Shown piece by piece: positions 47,781-56,368 of a stretch of 64,000 nucleotides of DNA (the first letter of the stretch is position 1; the number at the start of each line of letters is the position of its first letter). A program made the position numbers and the translations under genes. This DNA comes from Ruegeria arenilitoris (lineage in GTDB: Bacteria; Pseudomonadota; Alphaproteobacteria; Rhodobacterales; Rhodobacteraceae): assembly GCF_013031355.1 (NCBI RefSeq), contig NZ_WPZO01000001.1:496001-560000 (forward strand), given 5' to 3'. The notes below the pieces were generated by a model. The model worked only from the letters and a program-made list of their open reading frames with translations, was not told where the DNA came from and searched no databases.

Positions 47781-47849
47781 ATAACTAAGTCGGCCAGTCC
47801 GACGGGGAGAACAATTCTGGAAGGGAGCCGCTCCACCGGCTCCCTTTTT
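47781..47849 (+). ncRNA. Candidate small RNA of about 70 bases
   Basis: Downstream of the promoter-like pair lie a GTCGG-CCAGT-CCGAC hairpin, a purine-rich single-stranded stretch (GGGGAGAACAATTCTGGAA) and a strong terminator. No open frame of note exists. The IalB gene starts 130 bases further on, so a terminated leader of that gene is an alternative. The family is not recognised. Confidence 0.45.
47823..47849 (+). terminator. Terminator of the candidate small RNA
   Basis: GGGAGCCG pairs with CGGCTCCC around CTCCAC, followed by TTTTT. Confidence 0.8.
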
Positions 47850-47980
47850 CATTGGCCGGGAACGTCGGTAAACGGCGAAAAACCGATCACATCCGGGCGT
47901 TTGTAAAGCTTAGTGCCTGACACCGTGATCGAACGGTGGTAAGACCCAAAAAAAAGCTCAATCACACTGCCGAGGCATTC

Positions 47981-48589
47981 ATGATCAAGAAACTTCTCTC
48001 TTTCAACGTAATGGCCGCCGTACTGTGCGGCAGTGCCGTTTACGCACAAGAAGCGACGCAGGAAAGCCAACCCGCAGCCGAAGCGCCGCAGACAGAGGCG
48101 GGAAGCAATCTCGATCTGGGCGAAAGCGGTCCTCGCGTTGGCGAGCAATATGTCAAAGAAGAGGTCGGAGACTGGTCTGTTACGTGCATCAATTCCGGCA
48201 CAGACAACGACCCCTGCGCCTTGCGACAGATTCTGCTGGGCCCGCAGCGTCAGCCCATTGCGGAAATCACCATTGAAAAACTGCCCGAGACTGCCCCGGC
48301 GGTAGCCGGCGCAACCGTTATCGTGCCTCTGGAAATTCTTCTGCAGGCGCAGCTGGCATTTTCGATCGATGGAGCGCCTGGCAAGCGCTATAACTATCAC
48401 ACCTGCACCCCGGTCGGTTGCATCGCCCAATTGGGCTTTACTCAGGGTGACGTGGACGCGATGAAAGCCGGCAGCAAGGCACAGATGTCTATGGTTTCGG
48501 TTCTTGCGCCCACACAGCTGGTGCAGCTGGAGATGTCCCTTTCAGGCTTCACCGCCGGGTTCGACGGGCTGAGCGTGAACCAGAACTAA
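47981..48589 (+). CDS. Invasion-associated locus B (IalB) family protein
   Basis: 202 residues with a signal peptide (IKKLLSFNVMAAVLCGSAVYA), a Glu/Ala-rich linker (about 22-50), then the IalB domain: VGDWSVTCINSGTDNDPCALRQIL and the double-Cys YNYHTCTPVGCIAQLGF. IalB-like proteins are periplasmic and common in free-living alphaproteobacteria, where their role is not established. A GAGG site sets the start. Confidence 0.87.
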   Translation: MIKKLLSFNVMAAVLCGSAVYAQEATQESQPAAEAPQTEAGSNLDLGESGPRVGEQYVKEEVGDWSVTCINSGTDNDPCALRQILLGPQRQPIAEITIEKLPETAPAVAGATVIVPLEILLQAQLAFSIDGAPGKRYNYHTCTPVGCIAQLGFTQGDVDAMKAGSKAQMSMVSVLAPTQLVQLEMSLSGFTAGFDGLSVNQN

Positions 48590-48597
48590 GGCACGAC

Positions 48598-48635
48598 AAA
48601 AAAACGTCGCCGTGTCCGAACGGCGACGTTTCTTT
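48598..48635. terminator. Bidirectional terminator between IalB and KAS genes
   Basis: AAACGTCGCCG pairs with CGGCGACGTTT around an 8-base loop. A run of seven A precedes it (T-tract on the minus strand) and TTTCTTT follows on the plus strand, so it serves both convergent genes. Confidence 0.85.
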
Positions 48636-48650
48636 AACTTTATTGCTGTT

Positions 48651-49859
48651 TTAAACCTTCCTGAGCGCAAGCACCGCGTTGAGCCCGCCAAAGGCAAACG
48701 CGTTGCTCAAGGCAACTTCGACCTTTGCTTCGCGGGCGTCGTTGGGCACAACGTCCAGCGCGCATTCCGGGTCAGGCTCTTCATAGCCGATAGTCGGAGC
48801 GATCACGCCATCCCGCAGGGCCATGATACAGGCCAGCAGTTCCACCGCGCCGGTACCACCGATCAGGTGGCCGTGCATGGATTTCGTAGAAGAAATCATC
48901 AGATCATCTGCGTGCGGTCCGAATACATCGGCAACGGCCGCGCATTCGGTTTTGTCATTCGCGGCCGTACCAGTGCCGTGCGCATTGATATAGCAGACCT
49001 GATCCGCATTCAGACGCGCATCCGCCAAGGCACCTGCCATAGCCCGTGCCGCGCCCTGCTTGCTGGGCATCACGATATCCGATGCGTCCGAGGTCATGGC
49101 AAACCCAACCACCTCGCACAGGATATCGGCACCCCGGGCGCGGGCATGTTCATATTCCTCAAAAACGAAGATACCAGCGCCCTCACCCTGAACCATGCCG
49201 TTACGGTTCGCACTGAACGGGCGGCAGGCATCGCGAGACATGACCCGAAGCCCTTCCCAAGCCTTCACGCCGCCGAAACACAGCATCGACTCTGACCCAC
49301 CAGTGATCATTGCAGGGGCCGCCCCGCTGCGTACCATCTGGAACGCCAGCGCCATGGCGTGGTTCGACGATGCGCAAGCCGTCGAGACGGTAAAGCTCGG
49401 GCCTTTGAGGTTGTGCTCCATCGACACATGGCTGGCTGCAGCGTTGTTCATCAGTTTGGGTACAACAAATGGATGAACGCGGTTTTTACCATCTTCGTAA
49501 ACCGACCGGTAATTGTCGTCCCAGGTCGAAACACCACCCCCGGCAGTACCCAGTACCACGCCGGACCGCGCGGCAAGATCGCCATGAAACTCGATCCCAG
49601 ATTGATCGATCGCCTCTTTCGCAGCGGTCAGGGTGAATTGTGTGAACCGGTCATAGAGGCTCATTTGCTGGCGGTTGAACCGCCCTTCGGCCTCGAACCC
49701 ACGGACCTGACCGCCAATCTTGATGGAAAGCCGTTCAACGTCGCGGAACTCAAGCTCGGAGATACCGCAACGCCCTTCGCGCATGGCTTCAAGCGTCTCG
49801 GCGACCGAATGGCCCAGCGAATTGATCGTGCCGGCCCCGGTAATAACAACGCGTTTCAT
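48651..49859 (-). CDS. Beta-ketoacyl-ACP synthase II (FabF-like)
   Basis: 402-residue thiolase-fold condensing enzyme with the Cys-His-His triad: Cys162 in VSTACASSNHAMA, His in YINAHGTGTAANDKTE and His in KSMHGHLIGGTGAVE. It elongates acyl-ACP with malonyl-ACP. It lies 9 bases after a dedicated ACP gene and downstream of lpxD, so it probably makes a special acyl chain for the envelope and is not the housekeeping FabF (inference). Confidence 0.9.
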   Translation of the reverse strand: MKRVVITGAGTINSLGHSVAETLEAMREGRCGISELEFRDVERLSIKIGGQVRGFEAEGRFNRQQMSLYDRFTQFTLTAAKEAIDQSGIEFHGDLAARSGVVLGTAGGGVSTWDDNYRSVYEDGKNRVHPFVVPKLMNNAAASHVSMEHNLKGPSFTVSTACASSNHAMALAFQMVRSGAAPAMITGGSESMLCFGGVKAWEGLRVMSRDACRPFSANRNGMVQGEGAGIFVFEEYEHARARGADILCEVVGFAMTSDASDIVMPSKQGAARAMAGALADARLNADQVCYINAHGTGTAANDKTECAAVADVFGPHADDLMISSTKSMHGHLIGGTGAVELLACIMALRDGVIAPTIGYEEPDPECALDVVPNDAREAKVEVALSNAFAFGGLNAVLALRKV

Positions 49860-49868
49860 GAGGCTTTG

Positions 49869-50126
49869 TCAGACCTTTTCCGACACAAGCTTTTCGATAC
49901 CGGCGATGATGGCGGCAACGTTCGAGATATCAAAATCGCTGGCCTCGGGTTCGTTGGCATTGAAAGGTACCGAGATGTCGAACTCTTCCTCGATGGCGAA
50001 GATGCTTTCGACCAGACCCAGACTGTCGATTCCCAGATCCTCAAGTGTGCTTTCGGGTGTGACGTCCGAAGGCTCCAGCACGGCCTGCTCAGCAATGATT
50101 GCGATGACGCGGTCGGTGATGCTCAT
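49869..50126 (-). CDS. Acyl carrier protein (AcpXL-like)
   Basis: 85-residue ACP with the phosphopantetheine Ser35 in LEDLGIDSLGLVESIFAIEEEF. An acidic insertion before the last helix (FNANEPEASDFDISN) separates it from housekeeping AcpP and recalls the rhizobial AcpXL used for long-chain lipid A acylation. It lies between lpxD and a KAS II gene, with short gaps (32 and 9 bases) suggesting one operon. Confidence 0.9.
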   Translation of the reverse strand: MSITDRVIAIIAEQAVLEPSDVTPESTLEDLGIDSLGLVESIFAIEEEFDISVPFNANEPEASDFDISNVAAIIAGIEKLVSEKV

Positions 50127-50158
50127 GTCGGTCCTCTGATTATCCCGTTGCGGATGAT

Positions 50159-51250
50159 TTAATCACTCGGAGGCTGTTTGAAAACAGCCTTTTTCAACGC
50201 CTCGACGTCACGAGCTATGCGCGGCAGACGACGTTGTGCTTTGTAGATGTTGGTATGGGTGTCCATCTTGATGCCCGGATAGCCCATGATCACACGGCCC
50301 GCAGGGACATTTGACAGAATCTTTGTACCGCCTCCTGCAATCACGCCGTCGCCGATAAAGATATTGTCGACCACGCCGGTCTGGCCACCAAGAACCACGT
50401 TGTTGCCGATCTCGACCGAGCCGGACACACCGGTTTGGCCGCACAGCAGACAGTCCTGCCCGACACGGGTGTTGTGGCCGACATGCACGAGGTTATCCAG
50501 TTTCGAGCCGTTGCCGATGCGGGTATTGCGGATCGTACCGTTATCGACCGTGCAATTGGCACCAACTTCGACGTCGTCACCAATCTCAACCGCGCCCAGA
50601 GAATGAATGCGCAGCCAGCTTTGCGCCCGCGCGTCGCCCTGATCACCCATCGTCTTACGCGCGTTTTCGGCACCGGAAACCTCAGGGGTGACAAAGCTGA
50701 ACCCGTCGCCACCGATCCGCGCGCCGGGTTGGGCAATGAAACGGTCGCCGATTTGCGCCCGGGCACCGATGCTGACCATCTCGCGCAGTAGCGCATGATC
50801 GCCCAGAACCGCGTCCATCCCGATTACACAATGCGGGCCAATCACCGCGCCCTTGCCGATCTTCACCCGCGCGCCAACAACGGCCAGAGGACCAATTGAG
50901 GCACCCTCGCCGATTTCCGCCGTTGGGTCGATCACCGCCGAGGGGTGAATCCCCGGCTCAACCCCCTGCCCGCGATCCAGCATCGCGGTCACCCCTGCCA
51001 TCGCCATACGCGGCCGGGGAACAAAAATCGCCGCTTCCAGACCCAAAGCCTGCCAGTCGGCCCCTTCCCACAAGACGGCGGCCCGTGCGGACGCACCGCT
51101 CAGCGCCTCGGCATATTTCGGAGACATCGCCATCGCCAAATCGGTCGCCCTGGCATCCGCCGGTTCGGCGGCGCGTTCGATAGTAAGGCTGGTGTCGCCC
51201 TGACTTTCCGCCCCAAGGGCATCGGCGATTTGCTGGATGGTGTAGTGCAT
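50159..51250 (-). CDS. lpxD: UDP-3-O-acylglucosamine N-acyltransferase
   Basis: Third step of lipid A synthesis; transfers a 3-hydroxyacyl chain from ACP to the 2-amino group. 363 residues: an N-terminal uridine-binding domain (about 1-100), a long left-handed beta-helix of hexapeptide repeats (IGEGASIGPLAVVGARVKIGKG onward) with the catalytic-region His in VHVGHNTRVG, and a C-terminal helix. It is not beside fabZ-lpxA as in many genomes, but next to a private ACP and KAS. Confidence 0.92.
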   Translation of the reverse strand: MHYTIQQIADALGAESQGDTSLTIERAAEPADARATDLAMAMSPKYAEALSGASARAAVLWEGADWQALGLEAAIFVPRPRMAMAGVTAMLDRGQGVEPGIHPSAVIDPTAEIGEGASIGPLAVVGARVKIGKGAVIGPHCVIGMDAVLGDHALLREMVSIGARAQIGDRFIAQPGARIGGDGFSFVTPEVSGAENARKTMGDQGDARAQSWLRIHSLGAVEIGDDVEVGANCTVDNGTIRNTRIGNGSKLDNLVHVGHNTRVGQDCLLCGQTGVSGSVEIGNNVVLGGQTGVVDNIFIGDGVIAGGGTKILSNVPAGRVIMGYPGIKMDTHTNIYKAQRRLPRIARDVEALKKAVFKQPPSD

Positions 51251-51285
51251 ATCGGGCTTCCCGGATTAAGGACCTGCCCCGCTGA

Positions 51286-52890
51286 TTACCCCTGAACGTC
51301 CGGCAGGGCTACCCCTGCTTTCTGCAGAGCTTCCCAGATTTTCTGGTCCCGCTCATAGACATCCCGACGATACTGAACCTTTCCCTTCGGTCCGATAAAG
51401 GCCGTTCGGTAGATGATATGGACCGGAACGTGTTCCTCGAGACGCACCGTGGTTTCCTTGCCGGTATTCAGCACTCGGTGGAAAAACGCCTTGGGGTTCT
51501 CTTCCTGTTTGGCCAGCAGCGCATAGGCGAACTCAAAGGGTTGAGCCAGGCGGATACAGCCATGCGAGAACGCCCGCACCTCACGCGCGAACAGACTTTT
51601 CTGAGGCGTATCATGCAGATAGATGTTGTACTTATTGGGGAACATGAACTTCACAAGCCCCAACGCGTTACTGGTTCCCGGCGCCTGTCGCATCGCAAAC
51701 GGAAAGTTGCGCGCATTGAACTGGGTGAAATCCACCGCACCTCGATTGACCTGACGGCCGCTGCGATCGGTGATCTGGATATGGCCGACCGCGTTCGGGT
51801 TAGACTTCAGCTTAGGCAGGTATTCCTTGGTGATGATCGAGCGCGGGACATACCAGCTTGGGTTGATGACCATATGCTCCATCTCGTCCGAGAATTCGGG
51901 GCTGCGACGGTCATGGGTATTCTTGCCGATCACGGCGCGGGTCTCAAAAGTGATCGCACCCTCATCCACGATCTTGGCCGAAAAATCGGTCTGGTTGACC
52001 AGAATATGCCGCGCGCCGCGTTCGCGCGGCAACCAACGTTCACGTTCCAGCGCGACATAAACCGCCTTGAGCCGATCCGAAGCACTGCGGTTAAGCTCGG
52101 TGATCGTGCCCTGACCAGCAACGCCGTCGGCTGCAAGCCCGTGATCGGTCTGGAATGCCTGCACCGCGGCCAACAAAGCATCGTCAAAGTCCGGGCTGGC
52201 AGTAGGACGCAGATAGCCCATGGAAACCAAACGGTTACGCATCTTTATTACATTGGGTCCCGTGTCACCGTATTCCAGCTTGGACACCGGAACCGTCGCC
52301 CCCCAGCCCCCCTGGTTGACGAGATTTTCCAGGATCAACTTCTGCTTCATCAACGCCCGGTATTGCGTCGATTGCGGGGCAAGCTGATCGAAATAGCTGC
52401 CGTTCTCTGCCGCGACCAACGCCTGAAGATGGTCCTTGGCCGAAGTCCTTTCGACCTTGCGCACCAATCCATCGTCAATTGCAGAGGGCCGCAGCGCGCC
52501 GGATTGCAGGTTGCGGGCATATTCCACAAACGCGCGGCTCAATTGGATCTCGACCGCGCCAAAATCACGCGTCGTGCGGGCGTTCTGCATCTGATCCAAA
52601 AGCGCCTGAACGCTGTACGAGCCCTGCGGAAGTCCGTGCATGTCAGTGCCCGACAAGGCCCGGATCAACCGCGCCCGTCGCGCCAGGTGCTCAGGCGATT
52701 CCCCAACCCAAACCGGCGCAAACCCGTTTTCCCGGTAAAACTCCGAAATCCCTGACCCCGAGGGGGCAAATTCCGCGACAGCCATCTGATAAGCCGTTGC
52801 CGGCCGGGTTTCTGCGCCTGAGATTGATGCTGAAGCCAGAAAACATGCCGTTAAAATAAAACTAGAACGCGTCCGAAAACCTGAGAACAT
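51286..52890 (-). CDS. L,D-transpeptidase (YcbB/LdtD type)
   Basis: 534 residues. Makes meso-DAP 3-3 crosslinks in peptidoglycan. After an N-terminal signal segment (FILTACFLASASISGAE) come an elongated helical domain, a PG_binding_1 domain (YGDTGPNVIKMRNRLVSMGYL... FQTDHGLAADG) and a YkuD catalytic domain with the active-site Cys in SHGCIRLAQP. An upstream Met seven codons earlier is possible. It is divergent from a MepK-like endopeptidase, the same pairing as ycbB-ycbK in E. coli. Confidence 0.92.
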   Translation of the reverse strand: MFSGFRTRSSFILTACFLASASISGAETRPATAYQMAVAEFAPSGSGISEFYRENGFAPVWVGESPEHLARRARLIRALSGTDMHGLPQGSYSVQALLDQMQNARTTRDFGAVEIQLSRAFVEYARNLQSGALRPSAIDDGLVRKVERTSAKDHLQALVAAENGSYFDQLAPQSTQYRALMKQKLILENLVNQGGWGATVPVSKLEYGDTGPNVIKMRNRLVSMGYLRPTASPDFDDALLAAVQAFQTDHGLAADGVAGQGTITELNRSASDRLKAVYVALERERWLPRERGARHILVNQTDFSAKIVDEGAITFETRAVIGKNTHDRRSPEFSDEMEHMVINPSWYVPRSIITKEYLPKLKSNPNAVGHIQITDRSGRQVNRGAVDFTQFNARNFPFAMRQAPGTSNALGLVKFMFPNKYNIYLHDTPQKSLFAREVRAFSHGCIRLAQPFEFAYALLAKQEENPKAFFHRVLNTGKETTVRLEEHVPVHIIYRTAFIGPKGKVQYRRDVYERDQKIWEALQKAGVALPDVQG

Positions 52891-53244
52891 GGGATGGCCT
52901 TGATTATTCATTATTTTACGCCGCTGGGGAGCGTGCCGATCAACTATGGTTGCGTCCCGTGCAGCTTGTCTATTCACAAATGTATCACCGCGGCGCATCT
53001 GTCAGAGCGTGATGCGTGTTTGCATCGCCCAGCGGAATAGCGCCGCCAAATGCCTCTGAATTATACATAATTGCGCCACCTGCGCAAAAAACTGCCGAAA
53101 ATTCCCCCTTGAAAAGGTGATTTTGAAAGACTTCTTGGCTGATTTTCGCGACTGTGCCATAAATCCCGCATCTGGGATGGGAAAAAATTAAGAACGCGCG
53201 CGTAACATCGTGCGCAGGCAGGAACAGTACGGGACGAAACTGAA
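52891..53244. other. Divergent promoter region between LdtD-like and MepK-like genes
   Basis: About 350 bases without a gene. It holds small inverted repeats (GATGC/GCATC near 53015 and ATCCC/GGGAT near 53162-53177). No promoter pair convinces by eye. Both flanking genes act on peptidoglycan, so shared control from this region is plausible. Confidence 0.5.
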
Positions 53245-53814
53245 ATGACGATGAGCAGTACCTCGGGCTTGACCCGGCGTGCCCTTCTGGGCGCATTCGC
53301 GGCTACGGCAGTTGTGGCGGCACCGACTTATTCCAATGCGGCAGGGTTTCTTCGTGGCGGTGGCGACATTCGGCGTATTCGTATGTATTCCGGCCGTACC
53401 GGCGAACGCATCGACATGATCTATTGGGTCGATGGCAAATACATCAAAGACGCCGTGAAAGAGGTCAACCATTTCATGCGCGACTGGCGGACCGATCAGG
53501 TCAAGGACATGGACCTGCGCACCATCGACATTATGGCGGCCTCGCATAATCTTTTGGATGTAAACGAACCGTATATGCTGCTTTCGGGCTATCGCTCGCC
53601 GCAGACCAACGCGATGCTGCGGTCGCGCTCGCGCCGGGTTGCCAAGAACTCGCTGCATATGAAAGGTCAGGCCGCCGACCTGCGCCTGTCGTCCCGTTCG
53701 GTCTCGCAGATGGCCAAAGCGGCCATGTCCTGCCGCGCTGGTGGCGTGGGCAAATACTCCCGTTCAAACTTCGTCCACATGGATTGCGGTCAGGTCCGCA
53801 GCTGGGGCGGCTAA
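53245..53814 (+). CDS. DUF882/M15-type murein endopeptidase (YcbK/MepK-like), Tat exported
   Basis: 189 residues. A twin-arginine signal (TRRALLGAFAATAVVAAP) precedes a zinc peptidase domain: SGYRSPQTNAML, SLHMKGQAADLRL (HXXXXXXD zinc ligands) and NFVHMDCGQVRSWG (final His). E. coli MepK cleaves 3-3 crosslinks, the product of YcbB-type enzymes, so the divergent neighbour supplies its substrate (family knowledge plus context). Confidence 0.9.
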   Translation: MTMSSTSGLTRRALLGAFAATAVVAAPTYSNAAGFLRGGGDIRRIRMYSGRTGERIDMIYWVDGKYIKDAVKEVNHFMRDWRTDQVKDMDLRTIDIMAASHNLLDVNEPYMLLSGYRSPQTNAMLRSRSRRVAKNSLHMKGQAADLRLSSRSVSQMAKAAMSCRAGGVGKYSRSNFVHMDCGQVRSWGG

Positions 53815-53839
53815 ACACCCTGCACAGTTTCGAAACGAC

Positions 53840-53866
53840 GAGCGCCCTTGGGCGCTCTTTGTTTTT
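53840..53866 (+). terminator. Terminator after the MepK-like gene
   Basis: GAGCGCCC pairs with GGGCGCTC around a tight CTTG-type loop, followed by TTTGTTTTTT. Confidence 0.8.
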
Positions 53867-53948
53867 TGGGGCACCGGAAAAGGCGCTAAGGCTTGCGGAA
53901 AACGGCGATCACAACGAGCACTGCGCAGAGCCTAATAAAAAGGGAGTT

Positions 53949-54025
<77 letters not shown>

Positions 54026-54091
54026 CTTGGCCGTTAGCTAACCTTGTTCCGATCCGGGTGCAACTGCAAATCTTCCCGGATCGGTCAGGTT

Positions 54092-55312
54092 TCAGGCAAA
54101 CAGATCATGCGCCAGTTCCAGCGCATCGATCAGCGTGTCGACCTCGTCCTTGGTGTTGTACAGGCCAAAGCTGGCGCGGCATGTAGCAGTGACTCCAAGG
54201 TGATCCATCAACGGACCTGCGCAGTGATGGCCAGCCCGAACGGCGACGCCCTTCTTGTCGAGAATCGTCGAAACGTCATGCGCGTGCCCTGCCCCGTCCA
54301 GCGTAAAGCTGAAGATGGCCGCCTTGTCCGCGCGGGTGCCCTGCACCTGCACCCAGTTCAGGCCGTTCAGGCGCTGCATGGCATAGTCGCGAATCCCAGC
54401 CTCATGCGCGGCGATGTTCTCCATCCCCAGATCCATCATGTAGTCCAGCGCCACGCCCAGACCGATGGTCTGAACGATACCGGGGGTTCCGGCCTCGAAC
54501 TTCATCGGCGGGTCATTGTAGATCACCTGATCCTTGCTGACCTCTTTGATCATGTCGCCGCCACCGATAAAGGGGCGCATCTCGGCCATGCGTTCCGATT
54601 TGATATAGATCGCCCCCGAGCCGGACGGACCGTACAGCTTGTGCCCGGTGATTGCGTAGAAATCGCAGCCGATATCCTGCACGTTGACCGGCATATGCAC
54701 GGCGCCCTGGCTGCCGTCGACCAACACAGGAACACCCTTTTCATGGGCGCCTTGCGTGATGGCCTTTACATCAACCACGGTGCCCAGAACATTCGAACAC
54801 TGTGTCACGGCAACCAGCTTGGTCTTGGGCCCAATCGCGTCGATCACCGCCTGCGGGTCCAGGCCGCCTTCGGCGTCCACATCGACCCATTTCAGGACAA
54901 CGCCCTGACGTTCGCGCAGAAAGTGCCAGGGGACGATGTTGGCGTGATGCTCCATGACGCTGAGGACGATCTCATCCCCCGCCTGCAGCCGCGGCATCGC
55001 CCAGCCGTAAGCAACCAGATTGATCCCCTCGGTCGTGCCCGAGTTTAGGACGATCTCATTCTCATCCGCCGCGCCCAGAAAACGAGCGATGGTGCCGCGG
55101 ACGGCCTCATACTTCTCGGTCGCCAGATTCGACAGGAAATGCAGACCTCGGTGAACGTTCGAGTATTCCTCAGCATAGGCTCGCGTTACCGCGTCGATAA
55201 CAACCTGAGGCTTTTGCGCCGAGGCCCCATTGTCCAGATAGGTCAGCGGCTTGCCATTCACCTCGCGCGACAGGATTGGAAAGTCTGCGCGGATTTTTTC
55301 TACGTCATACAT
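54092..55312 (-). CDS. sufS: Cysteine desulfurase SufS
   Basis: 406-residue PLP enzyme, class II desulfurase, releasing sulfur from cysteine for Fe-S assembly. The Schiff-base Lys is in AITGHKLYGPSGSGAIY and the catalytic Cys in VRAGHHCAGPLMDHLG, on the short loop typical of SufS; it normally needs a SufE/SufU partner, none of which is in the window. Last gene of the leftward suf cluster; two Yip1-type membrane genes separate it from sufD. Confidence 0.95.
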   Translation of the reverse strand: MYDVEKIRADFPILSREVNGKPLTYLDNGASAQKPQVVIDAVTRAYAEEYSNVHRGLHFLSNLATEKYEAVRGTIARFLGAADENEIVLNSGTTEGINLVAYGWAMPRLQAGDEIVLSVMEHHANIVPWHFLRERQGVVLKWVDVDAEGGLDPQAVIDAIGPKTKLVAVTQCSNVLGTVVDVKAITQGAHEKGVPVLVDGSQGAVHMPVNVQDIGCDFYAITGHKLYGPSGSGAIYIKSERMAEMRPFIGGGDMIKEVSKDQVIYNDPPMKFEAGTPGIVQTIGLGVALDYMMDLGMENIAAHEAGIRDYAMQRLNGLNWVQVQGTRADKAAIFSFTLDGAGHAHDVSTILDKKGVAVRAGHHCAGPLMDHLGVTATCRASFGLYNTKDEVDTLIDALELAHDLFA

Positions 55313-55325
55313 GGTCTTCTTATCC

Positions 55326-55883
55326 CTATACCGGGGCGTTGGGCATCAATGCGAGGACAAAGGGCACAGCAACCACACCGGCCAGCAAAATGACTCCGAA
55401 TGCTTTCCAGAGCGATCCGAATTTATGGGCTTCATTCAGGAAATGGAGCGTGACGTAAAGGCTCAGAACAAATGTTGCGAGCGAAAACATCAGCATCAAA
55501 AACGGAAGGACCATCGCCAGAACGAGAGTGATGAGCATCGCAACGATCTGTAGGTATTGCAGCCAGACAATCAGTGTCATGATGCCATTAAAGGTCGCGA
55601 CGCCGCCAAGTAAGCGCCCCGCAAGCAAAAACGCCAGAATGCTGAGAAGTAAAAAGGCGGCCGAACGTATCAGGTAAAGAGCAACCGACTCTGATACTGG
55701 CGCCAGCTCCCCCTCTTGGACTGGTAGAAACTGAAGCATTCCGACCTGCACCAGGCAACTCAGAACAACAGCCAGGAAAAACGCCAACCAAAGAACTTCG
55801 CGTCCGAGGCGGATATCCAGCAACTGCCGGGCGACCACGGCCGGATTGATCACAGTTTGAACGGCAAGGTTCACAACATTCAT
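55326..55883 (-). CDS. Yip1-family membrane protein in the suf cluster
   Basis: 185 residues with five predicted membrane helices (for example VLWLAFFLAVVLSCLVQVGM and FGVILLAGVVAVPFVLALM) and a Yip1-like layout. It overlaps the upstream Yip1-type gene by 4 bases and lies 13 bases before sufS. No metal- or cluster-binding motif is visible. The function is unknown; constant linkage to suf genes would suggest a membrane step in Fe-S delivery (inference). Confidence 0.75.
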   Translation of the reverse strand: MNVVNLAVQTVINPAVVARQLLDIRLGREVLWLAFFLAVVLSCLVQVGMLQFLPVQEGELAPVSESVALYLIRSAAFLLLSILAFLLAGRLLGGVATFNGIMTLIVWLQYLQIVAMLITLVLAMVLPFLMLMFSLATFVLSLYVTLHFLNEAHKFGSLWKAFGVILLAGVVAVPFVLALMPNAPV

Positions 55884-56368
55884 TCTGCTTGCCTTTGCGC
55901 TTGTCTGAGACCGGCCAGCCAGAACCAGAAAAACACCCCGAGCCAGATCATGCCGACCAGAGTCAATGCCGGACCCGGTCCGATGAACCCGGCGACCAGA
56001 CCATTCAACAGAACCAGAGGGGTTGATGACAGCAGCGCCCAGAACAACGCAAGACGGGCTCCGTAAGCTGTTCCGCGACCTCCGACCAAACGGGCAGCGC
56101 CATAAGACAAAAAAGCCAGCGCGTAGAAGAACAGCGGCAGGATGATGACAGTGCCCAGCAAGGCCCCGCCCATCAGCATGTTCAGCTCAAGTCCTTCCAA
56201 ATGCGCGCGTCGGGCAAGACTGGGAAGCTGCGCGATAAACGCAACCACGCAGAACCCCATGACGAAGATCAACGCCCTGTCTTCGCGTTCACCCAAGTCC
56301 AGAAGCCGGCGCACCACACGCCCCGGCCCCCGGTACGTGGCCACGATATCCGATGTGACAGGCATCAA
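55880..56368 (-). CDS. Yip1-family membrane protein in the suf cluster
   Basis: 162 residues, a cytoplasmic N-terminus (RGPGRVVRRLLDLGEREDRAL) and four to five membrane helices. It resembles the next gene in size and topology, and both probably derive from the same Yip1-like family. It overlaps sufD by 4 bases (ATGA), so it is translated with the Fe-S assembly genes. Confidence 0.75.
   Translation of the reverse strand: MMPVTSDIVATYRGPGRVVRRLLDLGEREDRALIFVMGFCVVAFIAQLPSLARRAHLEGLELNMLMGGALLGTVIILPLFFYALAFLSYGAARLVGGRGTAYGARLALFWALLSSTPLVLLNGLVAGFIGPGPALTLVGMIWLGVFFWFWLAGLRQAQRQAE

Noticed and set aside
51418..52755. 445-codon plus-strand open frame
   Set aside because: Antisense shadow of the L,D-transpeptidase gene.
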